Origin: Candidatus Bathyarchaeota archaeon
GTDB taxonomy: Archaea; Thermoproteota; Bathyarchaeia; Bathyarchaeales; Bathycorpusculaceae
Direction of reading: 5' to 3'
Length of the DNA: 64,000 nucleotides
Assembly (NCBI GenBank): GCA_026014595.1
Contig: JAOZHY010000009.1
Span: 62,001-126,000, forward strand
Under the pieces are notes generated by a model that had not been told where the DNA came from, did no database searches, and worked only from the letters and a program-made list of their open reading frames with translations. The position numbers were made by a program, and so were the translations under genes. Within the stretch, counting starts at the first letter, position 1, and every line of letters starts with the position of its first letter. Shown in pieces: positions 26,277-35,397 of the stretch.

Positions 26277-26882
26277 TTACCTTTTTTCGATCCCGATAAC
26301 ATACCATTTATCGGGGGCATCATGGCACGTGTCGACTGTCAGATGCACTATCTCAAGCTGTGGATAAAGCCTCTTTAAATCGTCCACGTTAACGGGCTCA
26401 AACTTTGCCTTGTTGGCAAGATAGGCCTCCACTGTCAAAGCGTTTGACTCGTACTTCTCCCTGGTTCTTCTCTGAATCCTCGCAATCGACACTTCCTGAG
26501 GACAGCTAGTTTCAAGAATAACAAAGGGCAATCCGTGCTTTGCCGCAATTTCAGCCGCGCGCCTCCGCAGTTCCTGAGTGACGAAAGTGGCGTCCATTAT
26601 CACACCCGTTTTGCTCTTTTCGAGAAGTTCGTCTGCTCTGCGGAACATTTCGTCATAAACAGACAGCCGTTTGCTCATGTTCCCCGCAACTTTCTGGTCA
26701 AACACGTCTTCGCCCTTAAGAACCTCCAAGCGAATCAAGTCGCTTCGAAGAATGGGATAGCCCTTGATTTTTGACACTTCTTCAGAAGTCTCTGTTTTCC
26801 AAGTACCGGGAAGCCCGCAGGTAATCAGCAGGGTTTCGGAGCCTAGCTGAGCGTTGATAAACTGGGTGAAGGGTTCCCTCAC
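26277..26882 (-). CDS. P-loop kinase (COG0645-like) with altered Walker A
   Basis: A 201-residue P-loop NTPase resembling the kinase half of bacterial APH-kinase fusions and the zeta-toxin/polynucleotide-kinase group. The Walker A is GLPGTWKTE (residues 23-31), with Trp28 where Gly normally stands. The lid arginines are in RIQRRTREKY, and an acidic pair lies in VIMDATF (Asp97). Loss of the P-loop glycine may weaken nucleotide binding, but a natural variant is possible. It precedes the PHP gene with an 11-bp gap, and with the APH gene forms a three-gene group. Confidence 0.75.
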   Translation of the reverse strand: MREPFTQFINAQLGSETLLITCGLPGTWKTETSEEVSKIKGYPILRSDLIRLEVLKGEDVFDQKVAGNMSKRLSVYDEMFRRADELLEKSKTGVIMDATFVTQELRRRAAEIAAKHGLPFVILETSCPQEVSIARIQRRTREKYESNALTVEAYLANKAKFEPVNVDDLKRLYPQLEIVHLTVDTCHDAPDKWYVIGIEKR

Positions 26883-27047
26883 TTACACACGCCTCTGAGT
26901 TAAGTTCAGGTAAAAACATAATTAAACCTTTTTGGCAGACCGTACCTGCCTGGGAAAGCGCTTCAAAGCCAAAATTCTTATGCTCAGTGTGAAGCAAAGC
27001 TAAATAGTCAGGGCTGTTATCCTTTCCTAAAAAGAAGGCCAACATAA

Positions 27048-28304
27048 ATGGAAGAATTCCAAGTTAAAGACAAGACTCTCGCGCCGCAAGGACATCTGCA
27101 GATTGAATGGGCTTCAGCACACATGCCCGTCCTAAACCAAATTAAAAGCCGCTTCAGCAAAGAACAACCTCTGAAAGGCTTAACGATAGGAGCATGCCTC
27201 CACGTTACCAAAGAAACAGCCGTACTGGTAGAGGCGTTTCTGGCAAGCGGCGCCAAAATCGCGCTGTGCGGTTCCAACCCGCTTTCCACCCAAGACGATG
27301 TGGCAGCTGCGCTGGCGGAAAAAGGCGTTCACGTTTTCGCTTGGCGAGGACAAACCACGGAAGAGTACTATTCATGCATCGAAAAAGTGCTGGACTACAA
27401 ACCTCAGATAACGCTTGACGACGGCGCAGACCTCGTCGGCACACTGCACGGCAAAAGAAAAGAAGGACTGCAACACGTAAAAGGCGGAACCGAAGAAACC
27501 ACCACCGGCGTGATTCGGCTGAGAGCCATGGAAAAGGACGGAAGCCTGAAGTACCCCATCATAGCCGTCAACGATGCATACACAAAGTACCTTTTTGACA
27601 ACCGCTACGGAACAGGCCAAAGCACCATAGACGGCATACTACGCGCCACAAGCGTGCTCTTGGCGGGCAAGAACTTCGTGGTCTGCGGTTACGGCTGGTG
27701 CAGCCGAGGCATAGCCATGCGCGCACGAGGAATGGGAGCAAACATCATAGTCACCGAAGTGCAACCCACCAAAGCCCTGGAAGCAGCCATGGATGGTTTG
27801 CGCGTGATGCCCATAGCTGAAGCAGCAGCAGTAGGCGACATATTCGTAACCGCCACAGGCGACATAAACGTCATACGCAGAGAACACATGGAGAAAATGA
27901 AAGACGGCGCCATAATCGCCAACAGCGGACACTTCAACGTGGAAATCAGCCTGAAAGACCTGGAAGCATTGTCCGTGGCGGCAAGAACTATTCGACCTAA
28001 CTTGGTGGAGTACAAGCTGAAAGACGGCAGAAAACTCTACCTTCTTGCTGAGGGTAGACTTGTAAACCTGTCAGCCGCGGAGGGGCACCCGTCTGAAGTG
28101 ATGGATATGTCCTTCGCAAACCAAGCATTAAGCGCAGAGTACATCGCCAAATCCGCGAAGATGCCGCCGAAAGTTTACACCGTCCCCAGAGAAATAGATG
28201 AAACCGTGGCAGAACTCAAACTCAAAGCCATGGGAGTAAAAATTGACGAGTTGACGCCAGAGCAGAAAAGGTACTTGGCAACGTGGGAAATGGGCACAAC
28301 ATAA
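27048..28304 (+). CDS. ahcY: Adenosylhomocysteinase
   Basis: A 418-residue NAD-dependent enzyme that splits S-adenosylhomocysteine into adenosine and homocysteine, relieving product inhibition of methylases. Family blocks are [57 protein letters not shown], the NAD site [18 protein letters not shown] and NSGHFNVEI (all present). It lacks the C-terminal KPxxYRY tail of eukaryotic enzymes, as archaeal forms often do. It has its own upstream A/T-rich promoter region. Confidence 0.96.
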   Translation: MEEFQVKDKTLAPQGHLQIEWASAHMPVLNQIKSRFSKEQPLKGLTIGACLHVTKETAVLVEAFLASGAKIALCGSNPLSTQDDVAAALAEKGVHVFAWRGQTTEEYYSCIEKVLDYKPQITLDDGADLVGTLHGKRKEGLQHVKGGTEETTTGVIRLRAMEKDGSLKYPIIAVNDAYTKYLFDNRYGTGQSTIDGILRATSVLLAGKNFVVCGYGWCSRGIAMRARGMGANIIVTEVQPTKALEAAMDGLRVMPIAEAAAVGDIFVTATGDINVIRREHMEKMKDGAIIANSGHFNVEISLKDLEALSVAARTIRPNLVEYKLKDGRKLYLLAEGRLVNLSAAEGHPSEVMDMSFANQALSAEYIAKSAKMPPKVYTVPREIDETVAELKLKAMGVKIDELTPEQKRYLATWEMGTT

Positions 28305-28370
28305 AGGCGGGTACGGTAAACTTTAAATGGATTAAGACTATAAACATGGCTTATAAGTGGTGAAACCTTA

Positions 28371-28718
28371 ATGAGTAAAGATCAAGCAATAGGTGGAGCG
28401 ATATTCATCGTATGCATAGTTGTCGCTATAGGCTACTTAGTAACACTGTTCTATCCAGACTGGCTTGTACAAATCGGATTACTCAGCAGTACCGCAAACG
28501 TTCAGTTCTGGGTCATAGCTGTGCCCGTCTTCATAGCCTTCGTAGCAATAATGTTCATCGGCGCATGGATCGGCTGGACCATGGCTACCACACCCCCGCC
28601 AAAACCGATCGAAGAAATCACGACTGAGATAGAGGAGAAGAAGGAAGAGGCAGCAGAGACAAGCACGACGGAAGCAGCTGGAGAAGAAAAAGCGTCAGAG
28701 AAGAAAAAGAAAGCCTAA
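28371..28718 (+). CDS. Small two-helix membrane protein with charged tail
   Basis: A 115-residue protein with two membrane spans (about 8-28 and 47-70) and a low-complexity Glu/Lys/Thr tail (PPPKPIEEITTEIEEKKEEA). The tail composition is common in archaeal cytoplasmic-facing anchors. No domain is recognised. It has a TATA box (CTTTAAATGG near 28320) and a GGTGAAACC before the ATG, so it is a likely real gene. The neighbours are SAH hydrolase upstream and a convergent single-span protein downstream. Confidence 0.7.
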   Translation: MSKDQAIGGAIFIVCIVVAIGYLVTLFYPDWLVQIGLLSSTANVQFWVIAVPVFIAFVAIMFIGAWIGWTMATTPPPKPIEEITTEIEEKKEEAAETSTTEAAGEEKASEKKKKA

Positions 28719-28763
28719 ACCTAGACCAAAGCCACAATCCACGTTCGAGAAACCTATTTCTAC

Positions 28764-28780
28764 AGTTTTTTTGCTTTTAG
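28764..28780 (+). terminator. T-rich terminator between convergent genes
   Basis: A run of seven T followed by GCTTTT lies about 50 bp after the small membrane gene's stop, on the plus strand. This is the usual form of archaeal terminators. Confidence 0.35.
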
Positions 28781-28806
28781 ATGATTTAGCTAAATTTTGA
28801 CGCCGT

Positions 28807-29178
28807 TCATATGCCAAGCATCGGAAAGATAAAGTGAAAACCAGCGGTAACCGCGGCTGAAACAGCAAAAACGATTAAAAGTATCTTCGGATTAATCGAG
28901 AAGGAGCTTTCTTCACTCTTTGGTTGCACATCGTATTCTCTGATTTCACGCGTGCTGTTGCCTATGCGAACGACAGCCGTGAATTTTTTTGTCTCCACCT
29001 CAACCGTGTAGACTTCGCCTTCCAACGAAACCCGCCGGGGCTTCAAACCGCCTTTGTGCCCAATTCTTTTCAGGAAGGCTGTAGCCATGGTCGTGACTGT
29101 TTCAGCGTTCAGTTCCTTCTGTTGAGGAACCGTAGAAGTGACAGCGTTGGGTACAGTTTCCTGCGAAGCCACCGACAA
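28807..29178 (-). CDS. Unknown tail-anchored protein
   Basis: A 123-residue protein with a polar N-terminus, a central globular segment (ATAFLKRIGHKGGLKPRRVSLEGEVYTVEV) and one C-terminal membrane span (about 99-120). The middle looks like an alpha/beta domain, but I cannot name a family. The start is TTG at 29178. The sequence TAGGAGAC about 7 bp before it is a ribosome-binding site. An ATG six bases upstream is out of frame. It may be cotranscribed with the zinc protein at 29255. Confidence 0.6.
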   Translation of the reverse strand: MSVASQETVPNAVTSTVPQQKELNAETVTTMATAFLKRIGHKGGLKPRRVSLEGEVYTVEVETKKFTAVVRIGNSTREIREYDVQPKSEESSFSINPKILLIVFAVSAAVTAGFHFIFPMLGI

Positions 29179-29254
29179 CCATGTTGTCTCCTATCTGTAT
29201 CTAGGGGAACCAGTTGAAAGGTTAAAAAGAGATGTGCGTATCACGGAAAACTGA

Positions 29255-29635
29255 CTACGCCTTCATCCTCTTAAGCATACATTCAACGATGTCCTTGCAC
29301 GTCATACAGCTGTCAGGAATCTGGTCTTTCGATGATCGCTCACTCAAATAACCAAGATGATAACCACAGCCATGCGCTTTCTCAGACGCATCAATCGTAC
29401 TTTCCACAGGTTCCAGTTCTTCCTCAACCTCAACCATTTTCGGCTCGTCAGATTCAACTGGCAACTCGTTTTCCACCGTTATCTCGGTTAAGCAGTATGG
29501 ACATGCGTCGTATGGTCCTGCCGCATTCGCTTGAAGATTCAATGCCTTAATGGGTTTGACGAAGACCCTGCCGCAAGAATCATTCGGGCAAGTGAAAGTG
29601 CTGACCTTTTTAGATTTTGTTTCAGTTTGAGACAT
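29255..29635 (-). CDS. Zinc-ribbon-like hypothetical protein
   Basis: A 126-residue protein with a probable zinc ribbon made from CPNDSCGR near residue 16 and CPYCLTEI near 45. A long acidic linker follows (PVESDEPKMVEVEEELEPVES), then a Cys/His-rich end (HGCGYHLGYL, SCMTCKDIVECML). The second cluster could bind metal or an iron-sulfur centre. A TATA box (CACTATAAAC on the minus strand, about 29677-29687) and GGAGG before the ATG show it is a separate unit from the upstream transporter operon. Function unknown. Confidence 0.65.
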   Translation of the reverse strand: MSQTETKSKKVSTFTCPNDSCGRVFVKPIKALNLQANAAGPYDACPYCLTEITVENELPVESDEPKMVEVEEELEPVESTIDASEKAHGCGYHLGYLSERSSKDQIPDSCMTCKDIVECMLKRMKA

Positions 29636-29710
29636 GAAATAGCCTCCTGATAAAAGGGAATTAACAGTTACAAGTTTATAGTGTTAACGAATTCGAAATA
29701 AGTATCCAAA

Positions 29711-30310
29711 CTATTCAACTTTGCACGTCTGTTCTGGAGAGGCCAGCTTCTTTAGGTCTTCAACGCCTTTGGCGTAGCCCGAAGCAAGCAAGACATCTCC
29801 TGAATAAATCACCGTGTCCGGTTTGGGGCGCAAGCTTTTTTCGCCGCGTTTTATGGCTAAAACCCACATACCTGTTTCCTCATGCACTCGCGCCTCCTTC
29901 AGAGTCTTGTTCACAAGCGGGGAATCGGCAGTCACGCATGCTTGGGTAACGGTTTCTTCAGCTTCTTTTATGGCTAGCTTCAGCACGGGATGCGGTTCAA
30001 TTCCTCTAAGCACGACTTCAGCTATCTCAGCGGCTGCATCTGCAATTTTTTCCGTCGCCACACCCAACCTGATGAGCCCTAAAAAGCCAGATGCTTCTTC
30101 TTTCTTAAAATCGCTAGTTAATGCCAAAAGCTCGAAATCCGTGTGCAAGTTGTCCACGTATTCTTCAAGGCGCTGCACCTCGTCAGCTAGTTCTTTGCTG
30201 TTTAGCATGAGCGAAGAATAAGCTAGATCAATCATGAGTTCCGAGGTGTTTTTTAGCTCGACGAACCGTGCAACGATCTCTTCGAAGACCCCTCGCTTGT
30301 TTTCTACCAT
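29711..30310 (-). CDS. PhoU-TrkA_C protein B
   Basis: A 199-residue protein with an N-terminal PhoU-like helical bundle (SELMIDLAYSSLMLNSKELADEVQRLEE) and a C-terminal TrkA_C/RCK_C domain (MWVLAIKRGEKSLRPKPDTVIYSGDVLLASG). TrkA_C domains sense small ligands such as c-di-AMP in related transport systems. It is a paralogue of the next upstream gene and starts 2 bp after its stop, third in an operon with the tandem-MgtE transporter. The likely role is gating or regulating that transporter. Confidence 0.85.
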   Translation of the reverse strand: MVENKRGVFEEIVARFVELKNTSELMIDLAYSSLMLNSKELADEVQRLEEYVDNLHTDFELLALTSDFKKEEASGFLGLIRLGVATEKIADAAAEIAEVVLRGIEPHPVLKLAIKEAEETVTQACVTADSPLVNKTLKEARVHEETGMWVLAIKRGEKSLRPKPDTVIYSGDVLLASGYAKGVEDLKKLASPEQTCKVE

Positions 30311-30312
30311 GC

Positions 30313-30921
30313 TTATTCCGCCAACTCCCTGAGTTTTCCCTCAGCCAAGTCTTTAAACTCTTTAATTCCCATAGGAGCCCCGCGAGTAATCAACGTGTCT
30401 CCGCGAAAAACGCGCTCATCATCCCTGGGGTCAAGTATCCAGTCTTTGTTTCTGCGGATGGCAATTATGTCCACGCCCATTCTTGCAGCTAAGTCAAGGT
30501 CTTCAATCCGCTTCCCCGCGATTACAGAACCTTCATTCACCGTTACCTTCATCAAGCGCTCTTCAACTTTTTCGAAAATTTCGCCGATTATCGGGTGGAT
30601 TCCGATGTTACGAGTTACAATCGCCGCGATGTCAGCGGCAGCATCGGAGATCTTGTCTGCGGCGGCAGCAACCGTTGACACCCCTATCAAGGACTCCGCA
30701 TCCTTGGCGTCTCGGGCTGCAATCATGATTTCCATGTCCAGAAGATACGCCAAGTTGTCAGTGCGCCCTTCAAGTTCAATAACACTTTCGGCAAGCTCTT
30801 TGTCATTAAACAAGGCAGCGGAATATGCCAAGTCAATCATAAGCTCGGAGATGTTCTTCATTTCAAGAAGAAGATCGCGGACTGGGATAGGCTTGTATTC
30901 GATCTTTTCAAACTTTGGCAT
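30313..30921 (-). CDS. PhoU-TrkA_C protein A
   Basis: A 202-residue protein with the same layout as its neighbour at 29711: a PhoU helical half (SELMIDLAYSAALFNDKELAESVIELEG) and a TrkA_C half (MGVDIIAIRRNKDWILDPRDDERVFRGDTLITRG). The two paralogues are diverged, suggesting distinct subunits rather than a recent copy. It lies 64 bp after the transporter stop, on the same strand. Confidence 0.85.
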   Translation of the reverse strand: MPKFEKIEYKPIPVRDLLLEMKNISELMIDLAYSAALFNDKELAESVIELEGRTDNLAYLLDMEIMIAARDAKDAESLIGVSTVAAAADKISDAAADIAAIVTRNIGIHPIIGEIFEKVEERLMKVTVNEGSVIAGKRIEDLDLAARMGVDIIAIRRNKDWILDPRDDERVFRGDTLITRGAPMGIKEFKDLAEGKLRELAE

Positions 30922-30985
30922 ATTCTTGGAGGCCGCTCCGCGGTTAGATATTGGTTTTGAAATATTTTAATTATACTCTTCAGGG

Positions 30986-32185
30986 TTACCCGACCAAGAC
31001 CAACGCCACGAGCAAGGCAATTGAGGTTACGCTGTCAGCGAATGAGCTCTCTATCGGAACAACAAAATTATCTGGGTCTAAACCCTTTTTGAACGTCAGG
31101 ATCGAGATTGAGTAAGACACAAGCACTATCGCGGCGACGGCGATGATGTTGGCAATCAGCAGGATAGAAAACAGGTTGAGGAAAGAGTGGAATGAGAACA
31201 CGTTGTTTATTGCCAAAGATAAAACCGCCAGAATCACAAACACTATGAGGGAGGATGACCAAGCACTAAAAATGTTCTTCGAATGGTTCCGTATGGAAGC
31301 CAAAGAAGGAGAAAGCAGCCCTAGGGCAAGTTTCGTGGTTGCAGTGGAACCTACAACAAAGCCAACATCGCCGATCATGTCAATCAAAGCTGGATAAACC
31401 GTTAAAACTTCTTTCCTGTCCGCCACAAAATAGTTTATTTGCTTAAGAACGGTTCCAGTCACGTTAACTATGAAAGCCACCAGCAACATCGTAGTCATGG
31501 ACTCCTTGATTGTTTTAACGAAATCAGCGTCATGCATATTCCGAGGCAAGATAAACAAAACTAAAAAACCAAAAGCTAAGGCCATAGCGGCAATTACCCA
31601 ACGACCCCAAAAACTGAGGAAAAACAGGCTGATAACCCCAACGTATAAAAGGGTTATGAGAATGTCGGCAGCGGTAGACATGATGGGGTAAACCACGATG
31701 TCTGGATCTAAACCCCGTTTGAACGTAACAAAAGCCACTTTTATCGTAATCAAAGAAATAAGAAGACCAAAAGCCATAGTTGCCAGTACAACCGACAAAA
31801 TCGCGGGAAAATCAGCAAAAGTTATTCCCCAAAACATGCTCCCGAAGACAATGGCGATGCTGCCCATCGCGACACTCGTTGCCAAGTTTATGACGATTAT
31901 AGCCTCAAATAGCTTGTAGAAACTATTGGTGTTCTTAAAAAATCTAGGATGAATGGTGCCGAGGTGCAAGGCGGTGCCTAAACGACCACTCAGCAAACCT
32001 CCGATGACTCCTTTCGCGCTCACAATAGCGGGGTAAACAGCGATAGCCCAAGGTGAAAGAAGGAAAACGCCAAGTTGAGAAGCCACCATGAAGCCCGCGA
32101 GTAAACCGCCTATATCGAAAAAATAGGCCATTGAGGTTTCTTTAAACATCCCGACGAAGCTTTTTGAAATGCCAGCATGCGACAA
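30986..32185 (-). CDS. Tandem MgtE/SLC41-type divalent-cation transporter
   Basis: A 399-residue membrane protein with two homologous MgtE halves. Each half contains FKxGLDPDxxVxPIxSxxAD: FKRGLDPDIVVYPIMSTAAD and FKKGLDPDNFVVPIESSFAD. Two MgtE repeats without the cytosolic N and CBS domains is the SLC41 layout, so Mg2+ is the likely ion, and regulation must come from elsewhere. The two PhoU-TrkA_C genes that follow are the natural candidates. The start is TTG, supported by GGGAGGCGATGA immediately upstream. The start of a promoter is not clear. Confidence 0.85.
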   Translation of the reverse strand: MSHAGISKSFVGMFKETSMAYFFDIGGLLAGFMVASQLGVFLLSPWAIAVYPAIVSAKGVIGGLLSGRLGTALHLGTIHPRFFKNTNSFYKLFEAIIVINLATSVAMGSIAIVFGSMFWGITFADFPAILSVVLATMAFGLLISLITIKVAFVTFKRGLDPDIVVYPIMSTAADILITLLYVGVISLFFLSFWGRWVIAAMALAFGFLVLFILPRNMHDADFVKTIKESMTTMLLVAFIVNVTGTVLKQINYFVADRKEVLTVYPALIDMIGDVGFVVGSTATTKLALGLLSPSLASIRNHSKNIFSAWSSSLIVFVILAVLSLAINNVFSFHSFLNLFSILLIANIIAVAAIVLVSYSISILTFKKGLDPDNFVVPIESSFADSVTSIALLVALVLVG

Positions 32186-32577
32186 GAATCATCGCCTCCC
32201 TATGGTGTTCGGCGGTGTCAGAAAGGAACTGTCAGGAAAGCTTTGTAAAAATAGCTTGCTATTAACTGATGCTTGGCAATGTTTTGGTGTCCCAGAAGCT
32301 GAGGCTACAGAAACATGGTATCGTGGATGGGAATGGGGTTCTGGTTTCATGTTGTCCGCCTCTGTTTTCGGCTATCCACAAGCACGATTCTGATTGGACC
32401 TGTGCTTGCAGGTTGCCAAGCAACACTTCAACTTGCACTCCTGAATTTTTATTGAGATGAATCAGATTGCTTAAATAGATTTCTAATATGGTACCCGAAT
32501 CTGTAGCAGATTTTCACAACCGTTTTAATCGTTCCATGCAAAGTTATCTTTGCGGCTAACTTGAAATGTGAGACTCA
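32186..32577. other. Intergenic region upstream of the transporter and the 47-residue gene
   Basis: About 390 bp. It holds the start region of the leftward transporter and a TATA-like GCTTAAATAG near 32470 that could serve the rightward 47-residue gene. The open frame that crosses 32169-32393 has no recognisable features. I see no structural RNA or repeat. Confidence 0.4.
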
Positions 32578-32721
32578 ATGTACTCGGTATGGATTAAAAT
32601 CGACAACAGTTTGCCATGGATTGAACTCGAGGAAAACTTTCAAACCAGAGCAGAAGCACGAGCAGCGATGAAAGGAAGACGAAGCACGTTCAAGGCAAAA
32701 ATCGTCAAAGTATCAAAATGA
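32578..32721 (+). CDS. Small basic 47-residue protein
   Basis: A short gene of 48 codons including stop. The product starts MYSVWIKIDNSLPWIELEEN and continues with an alanine/arginine helix (TRAEARAAMKGRRS) and KAKIVKVSK. Beta-alpha-beta with a basic end suggests a small nucleic-acid or SPOR-like fold, but no family is recognised. It is on the plus strand between leftward genes, with GTGAGA about 6 bp before its ATG and an A/T-rich promoter-like region upstream. Confidence 0.5.
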   Translation: MYSVWIKIDNSLPWIELEENFQTRAEARAAMKGRRSTFKAKIVKVSK

Positions 32722-32819
32722 AATATGGAAAACTGCAGTAGTCGTGGAAACGATAACTCTTCTAACCAAACAGAGTCACATCAACCATCGCAGTAGCATT
32801 GCCAACCGGAATTCAAGCT

Positions 32820-34904
32820 TTATTGAGAAGAGGCTTTCGGCTGGTAAACACACCAAGGATCCTCAGCCAAATAGTCTCCATTCAACTCTCCCGGCTCATG
32901 GAGGTCGCCGCAGTAGTCTATAAAATCGCTTGAGAGACCATAAGCGCGCGCACGGCAGCCCCCGCATATGCTTCGATGTTCACACACGCCGCATTTGCCC
33001 TTTAAGGCGTCAAAGTTGCGCATCGTTTTGAAGACCTCGGAATTAAACCAGATTTCTTTGAATGCTTTTTCGCGTATATTGCCGAGCTTCACCGGCAGAT
33101 AAGGGCATGGAGTGATGTCGCCGTTGGGATAAACGCGACAATAATAAAGCCCTGCGATGCAGCCTCGAATCCACTGTCGCATGTCCAAGCCCACATCCTT
33201 CGCGATTCGCATAAACTGCGGCGCGCACGAAGGGCGCACATTAAGCTTGCGCTTGGCAGCTTTCGCAAAAACCGTCCATATCATGTGTTCGTACTTTGCG
33301 GGGGATATGTCGGCGATTTTCACGCCTCTTCCCGTCGGCACGAGAAAGAACAGGTGGAAGTTCTCAACCCCGAGACTTTCAGCCAGCGTCATGATGTCGT
33401 CGATTTCGCCGTAGTTTTGCTGGGTCACCGTCGTGTTCACTTGAACGAGTACATTGTTTTCTTTCAGAGCCTTAATGGCGCCGACGGCTTTTTCCCAAGA
33501 ACCCTTCATGTTCCTGAATTCGTCGTGCTTTTCGGGAATGCTGGAGTCCAGACTCACGGAAACCGTGGTTATACCTGCTTCCTTTAGCCCCTTCGCCACC
33601 TTGCCATCGATCAGGGTGCCGTTGCTTCCGAGACCCATCTTGAAACCTTTACCAGCGCCATAACGGACAAGCTCAAAAATGTCTGTGCGCAAAAGAGGCT
33701 CTCCGCCGCTCAGAATCAGCAGAGGGCGGCTGACTTCGGCTATTTGATCCATGAGGCTCTTCGCTTCTTCGGTGCTGAGTTCGTTCTGGAGCTCTTGTGT
33801 GGTGGCGTTGATGTAGCAATGCGGGCACTTTAAGTTACATTTTCGAGTCACGTTCCAAGAGAGAACAAGAGGGACAAAATTTGCGGGTTGCGCTGTAGGC
33901 GAATGTGCAAGCTTGAGGTAAAACTCGCACTCTCCATGCGTGGCAATCCGCTTGGGCTGCCAAAGGGTAAACGTAAAAGGAAGCACTGTGTTCAACATAG
34001 CCTTTGCGTGCGCGTAGCAGAAGTAGGTGCAAAACAGAGCCGACACCTCATCGCTCACGCCTAAATGCGCAGTCATGTACTGGTGGCTGCCAAAGATTGG
34101 ACAGTTCAGAAACAGCATACGCCCGTCCAGCTTTGCCACGCTCATGGTGTAGTTGATGAAGTGGTCGCTCAGCATTATGGACTGCAGTTTTTCTCTCCGC
34201 ATTCCAACTTTAAGCGTCACGTCGAGGGCGATTCTGACAGTTTCCTCGCCGAATTTGTCCTGTACATTGTTCATGAAAGCCTTAAGCCGTGGAACACCGA
34301 TGCTTTTAGCCAGCTCCGCCATAAAGAGAAAACCCTTAATAGTTTCATATTCTTGCCGCAGACGCATTTCAGCTATGTGCTGCGACCAATCAAGGAACAA
34401 GCTTTCGAGACGGCCAACTACATTAGGATTTCCTGCACTCAGCGTTTTTTCCAGGGTTTTGGTCTTCTCTTTCAAGCTGGTGAACAAACGAATTTTCTCT
34501 TCAGCACTCAAACTGCCATTGGCTACCACTTTGGACGTGTTGAACTTCAACGGAACAGTTGCTTTCGTAAGCGCGGCGGCGTCGGAAAGGAAATCCCCGT
34601 AAAATCGCAACTCCTCATCTACATCAGGCAAGCATGCATGAAACTCGTTAATTAGCAAGTTGGTTTCAGTCTCCATCTTGGTAACCATAGCCATGTGGTA
34701 CAAAAGCGACCCCGCCATGCCTGGGTCAGAACGGTCGCCAGCGGAGACTCCGTAAAAAACCTCGGAGAACAAGCGCTTCGCCACATCAAGGTCTTCCGCG
34801 GCTAACGCGGTCAGAATCCGGTCCAGCTTCAGCCGCCTTTCACGCAGGAGCAGAGCCCATTTGTGGCAGTGTCTCTCATCGAATTTTGTTACTGCAACCA
34901 CCAA
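32820..34904 (-). CDS. Radical SAM/SPASM protein with large N-terminal domain (AhbC/AhbD/NirJ-like)
   Basis: A 694-residue protein. Residues about 1-340 are a helical region ending in a segment with LNCPIFGSHQYMTAHLGV, SALFCTYFCYAHAKAML and HGECEFYLKL, similar in look to DUF6125/aminothiazoline-hydrolase-like domains. The radical SAM core follows, with cluster motif CNLKCPHC and ILSGGEPLLR. The SPASM-type C-terminus has RVYPNGDITPCPYLPVKLGN and CGVCEHRSICGGCRARA, closely resembling the alternative-heme enzymes AhbC and AhbD and heme d1 enzyme NirJ. The fusion of these parts is not one I know. No heme genes are adjacent, so peptide modification is an alternative. Confidence 0.8.
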   Translation of the reverse strand: MVVAVTKFDERHCHKWALLLRERRLKLDRILTALAAEDLDVAKRLFSEVFYGVSAGDRSDPGMAGSLLYHMAMVTKMETETNLLINEFHACLPDVDEELRFYGDFLSDAAALTKATVPLKFNTSKVVANGSLSAEEKIRLFTSLKEKTKTLEKTLSAGNPNVVGRLESLFLDWSQHIAEMRLRQEYETIKGFLFMAELAKSIGVPRLKAFMNNVQDKFGEETVRIALDVTLKVGMRREKLQSIMLSDHFINYTMSVAKLDGRMLFLNCPIFGSHQYMTAHLGVSDEVSALFCTYFCYAHAKAMLNTVLPFTFTLWQPKRIATHGECEFYLKLAHSPTAQPANFVPLVLSWNVTRKCNLKCPHCYINATTQELQNELSTEEAKSLMDQIAEVSRPLLILSGGEPLLRTDIFELVRYGAGKGFKMGLGSNGTLIDGKVAKGLKEAGITTVSVSLDSSIPEKHDEFRNMKGSWEKAVGAIKALKENNVLVQVNTTVTQQNYGEIDDIMTLAESLGVENFHLFFLVPTGRGVKIADISPAKYEHMIWTVFAKAAKRKLNVRPSCAPQFMRIAKDVGLDMRQWIRGCIAGLYYCRVYPNGDITPCPYLPVKLGNIREKAFKEIWFNSEVFKTMRNFDALKGKCGVCEHRSICGGCRARAYGLSSDFIDYCGDLHEPGELNGDYLAEDPWCVYQPKASSQ

Positions 34905-35061
34905 CTTGGAAAGTTAATACATATACAGGTTCAGTAAAAAGCTAACGGTATTAAACGCCTGAGCCTGCAACCGTTGAAAAAAGGAAGAGGCCCGGCTGCG
35001 ACTAGATAAGCTATTAAAGCCCGTGGACATGACAGTACAGACTGTTGAAAGGTGACAAACA

Positions 35062-35385
35062 GTGATTCCAGACTGGATTTACGCGTTAATAGGCTTCCTG
35101 ATAATGTTCGGCGTGCTGGTCGGCATCGGCATAAACCAGCCACGGGGCACAAGCATAAAAACATGGTGCTACGGCTACCTCACCATCAGCATAATCTTTG
35201 ACGTACTTGTGGTTTTGGCGCTGGTGAATGCCTCACAGTACGTCTGGCTCAATAACCTGCTACTGGGACTTTCAGCGGGCGCCGCTACAGGCTTAGGCAT
35301 CCATGTAGCACACCACATATCTGAAGAAGGAGAACATGAAGAAGGCGCGGGAAAGAAGAAAGAAGCGTCGATCTTTGGTTTTTAA
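35062..35385 (+). CDS. Small three-helix membrane protein
   Basis: A 107-residue protein with three predicted membrane spans (about 5-24, 39-58 and 64-85) and a charged C-terminal tail (HHISEEGEHEEGAGKKKEASIFGF as a block). It starts GTG. It is divergent from the radical SAM gene and ends about 13 bp before the tRNA gene of the opposite strand. The overall layout resembles the 28371 gene (short membrane part and Glu/Lys tail), but I see no sequence similarity. Function unknown. Confidence 0.7.
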   Translation: MIPDWIYALIGFLIMFGVLVGIGINQPRGTSIKTWCYGYLTISIIFDVLVVLALVNASQYVWLNNLLLGLSAGAATGLGIHVAHHISEEGEHEEGAGKKKEASIFGF

Positions 35386-35397
35386 CGCTCAGAACGA

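Noticed and set aside
32169-32393. Open frame across the transporter start
   Set aside because: It overlaps the real TTG start region of the transporter and has no domain pattern.
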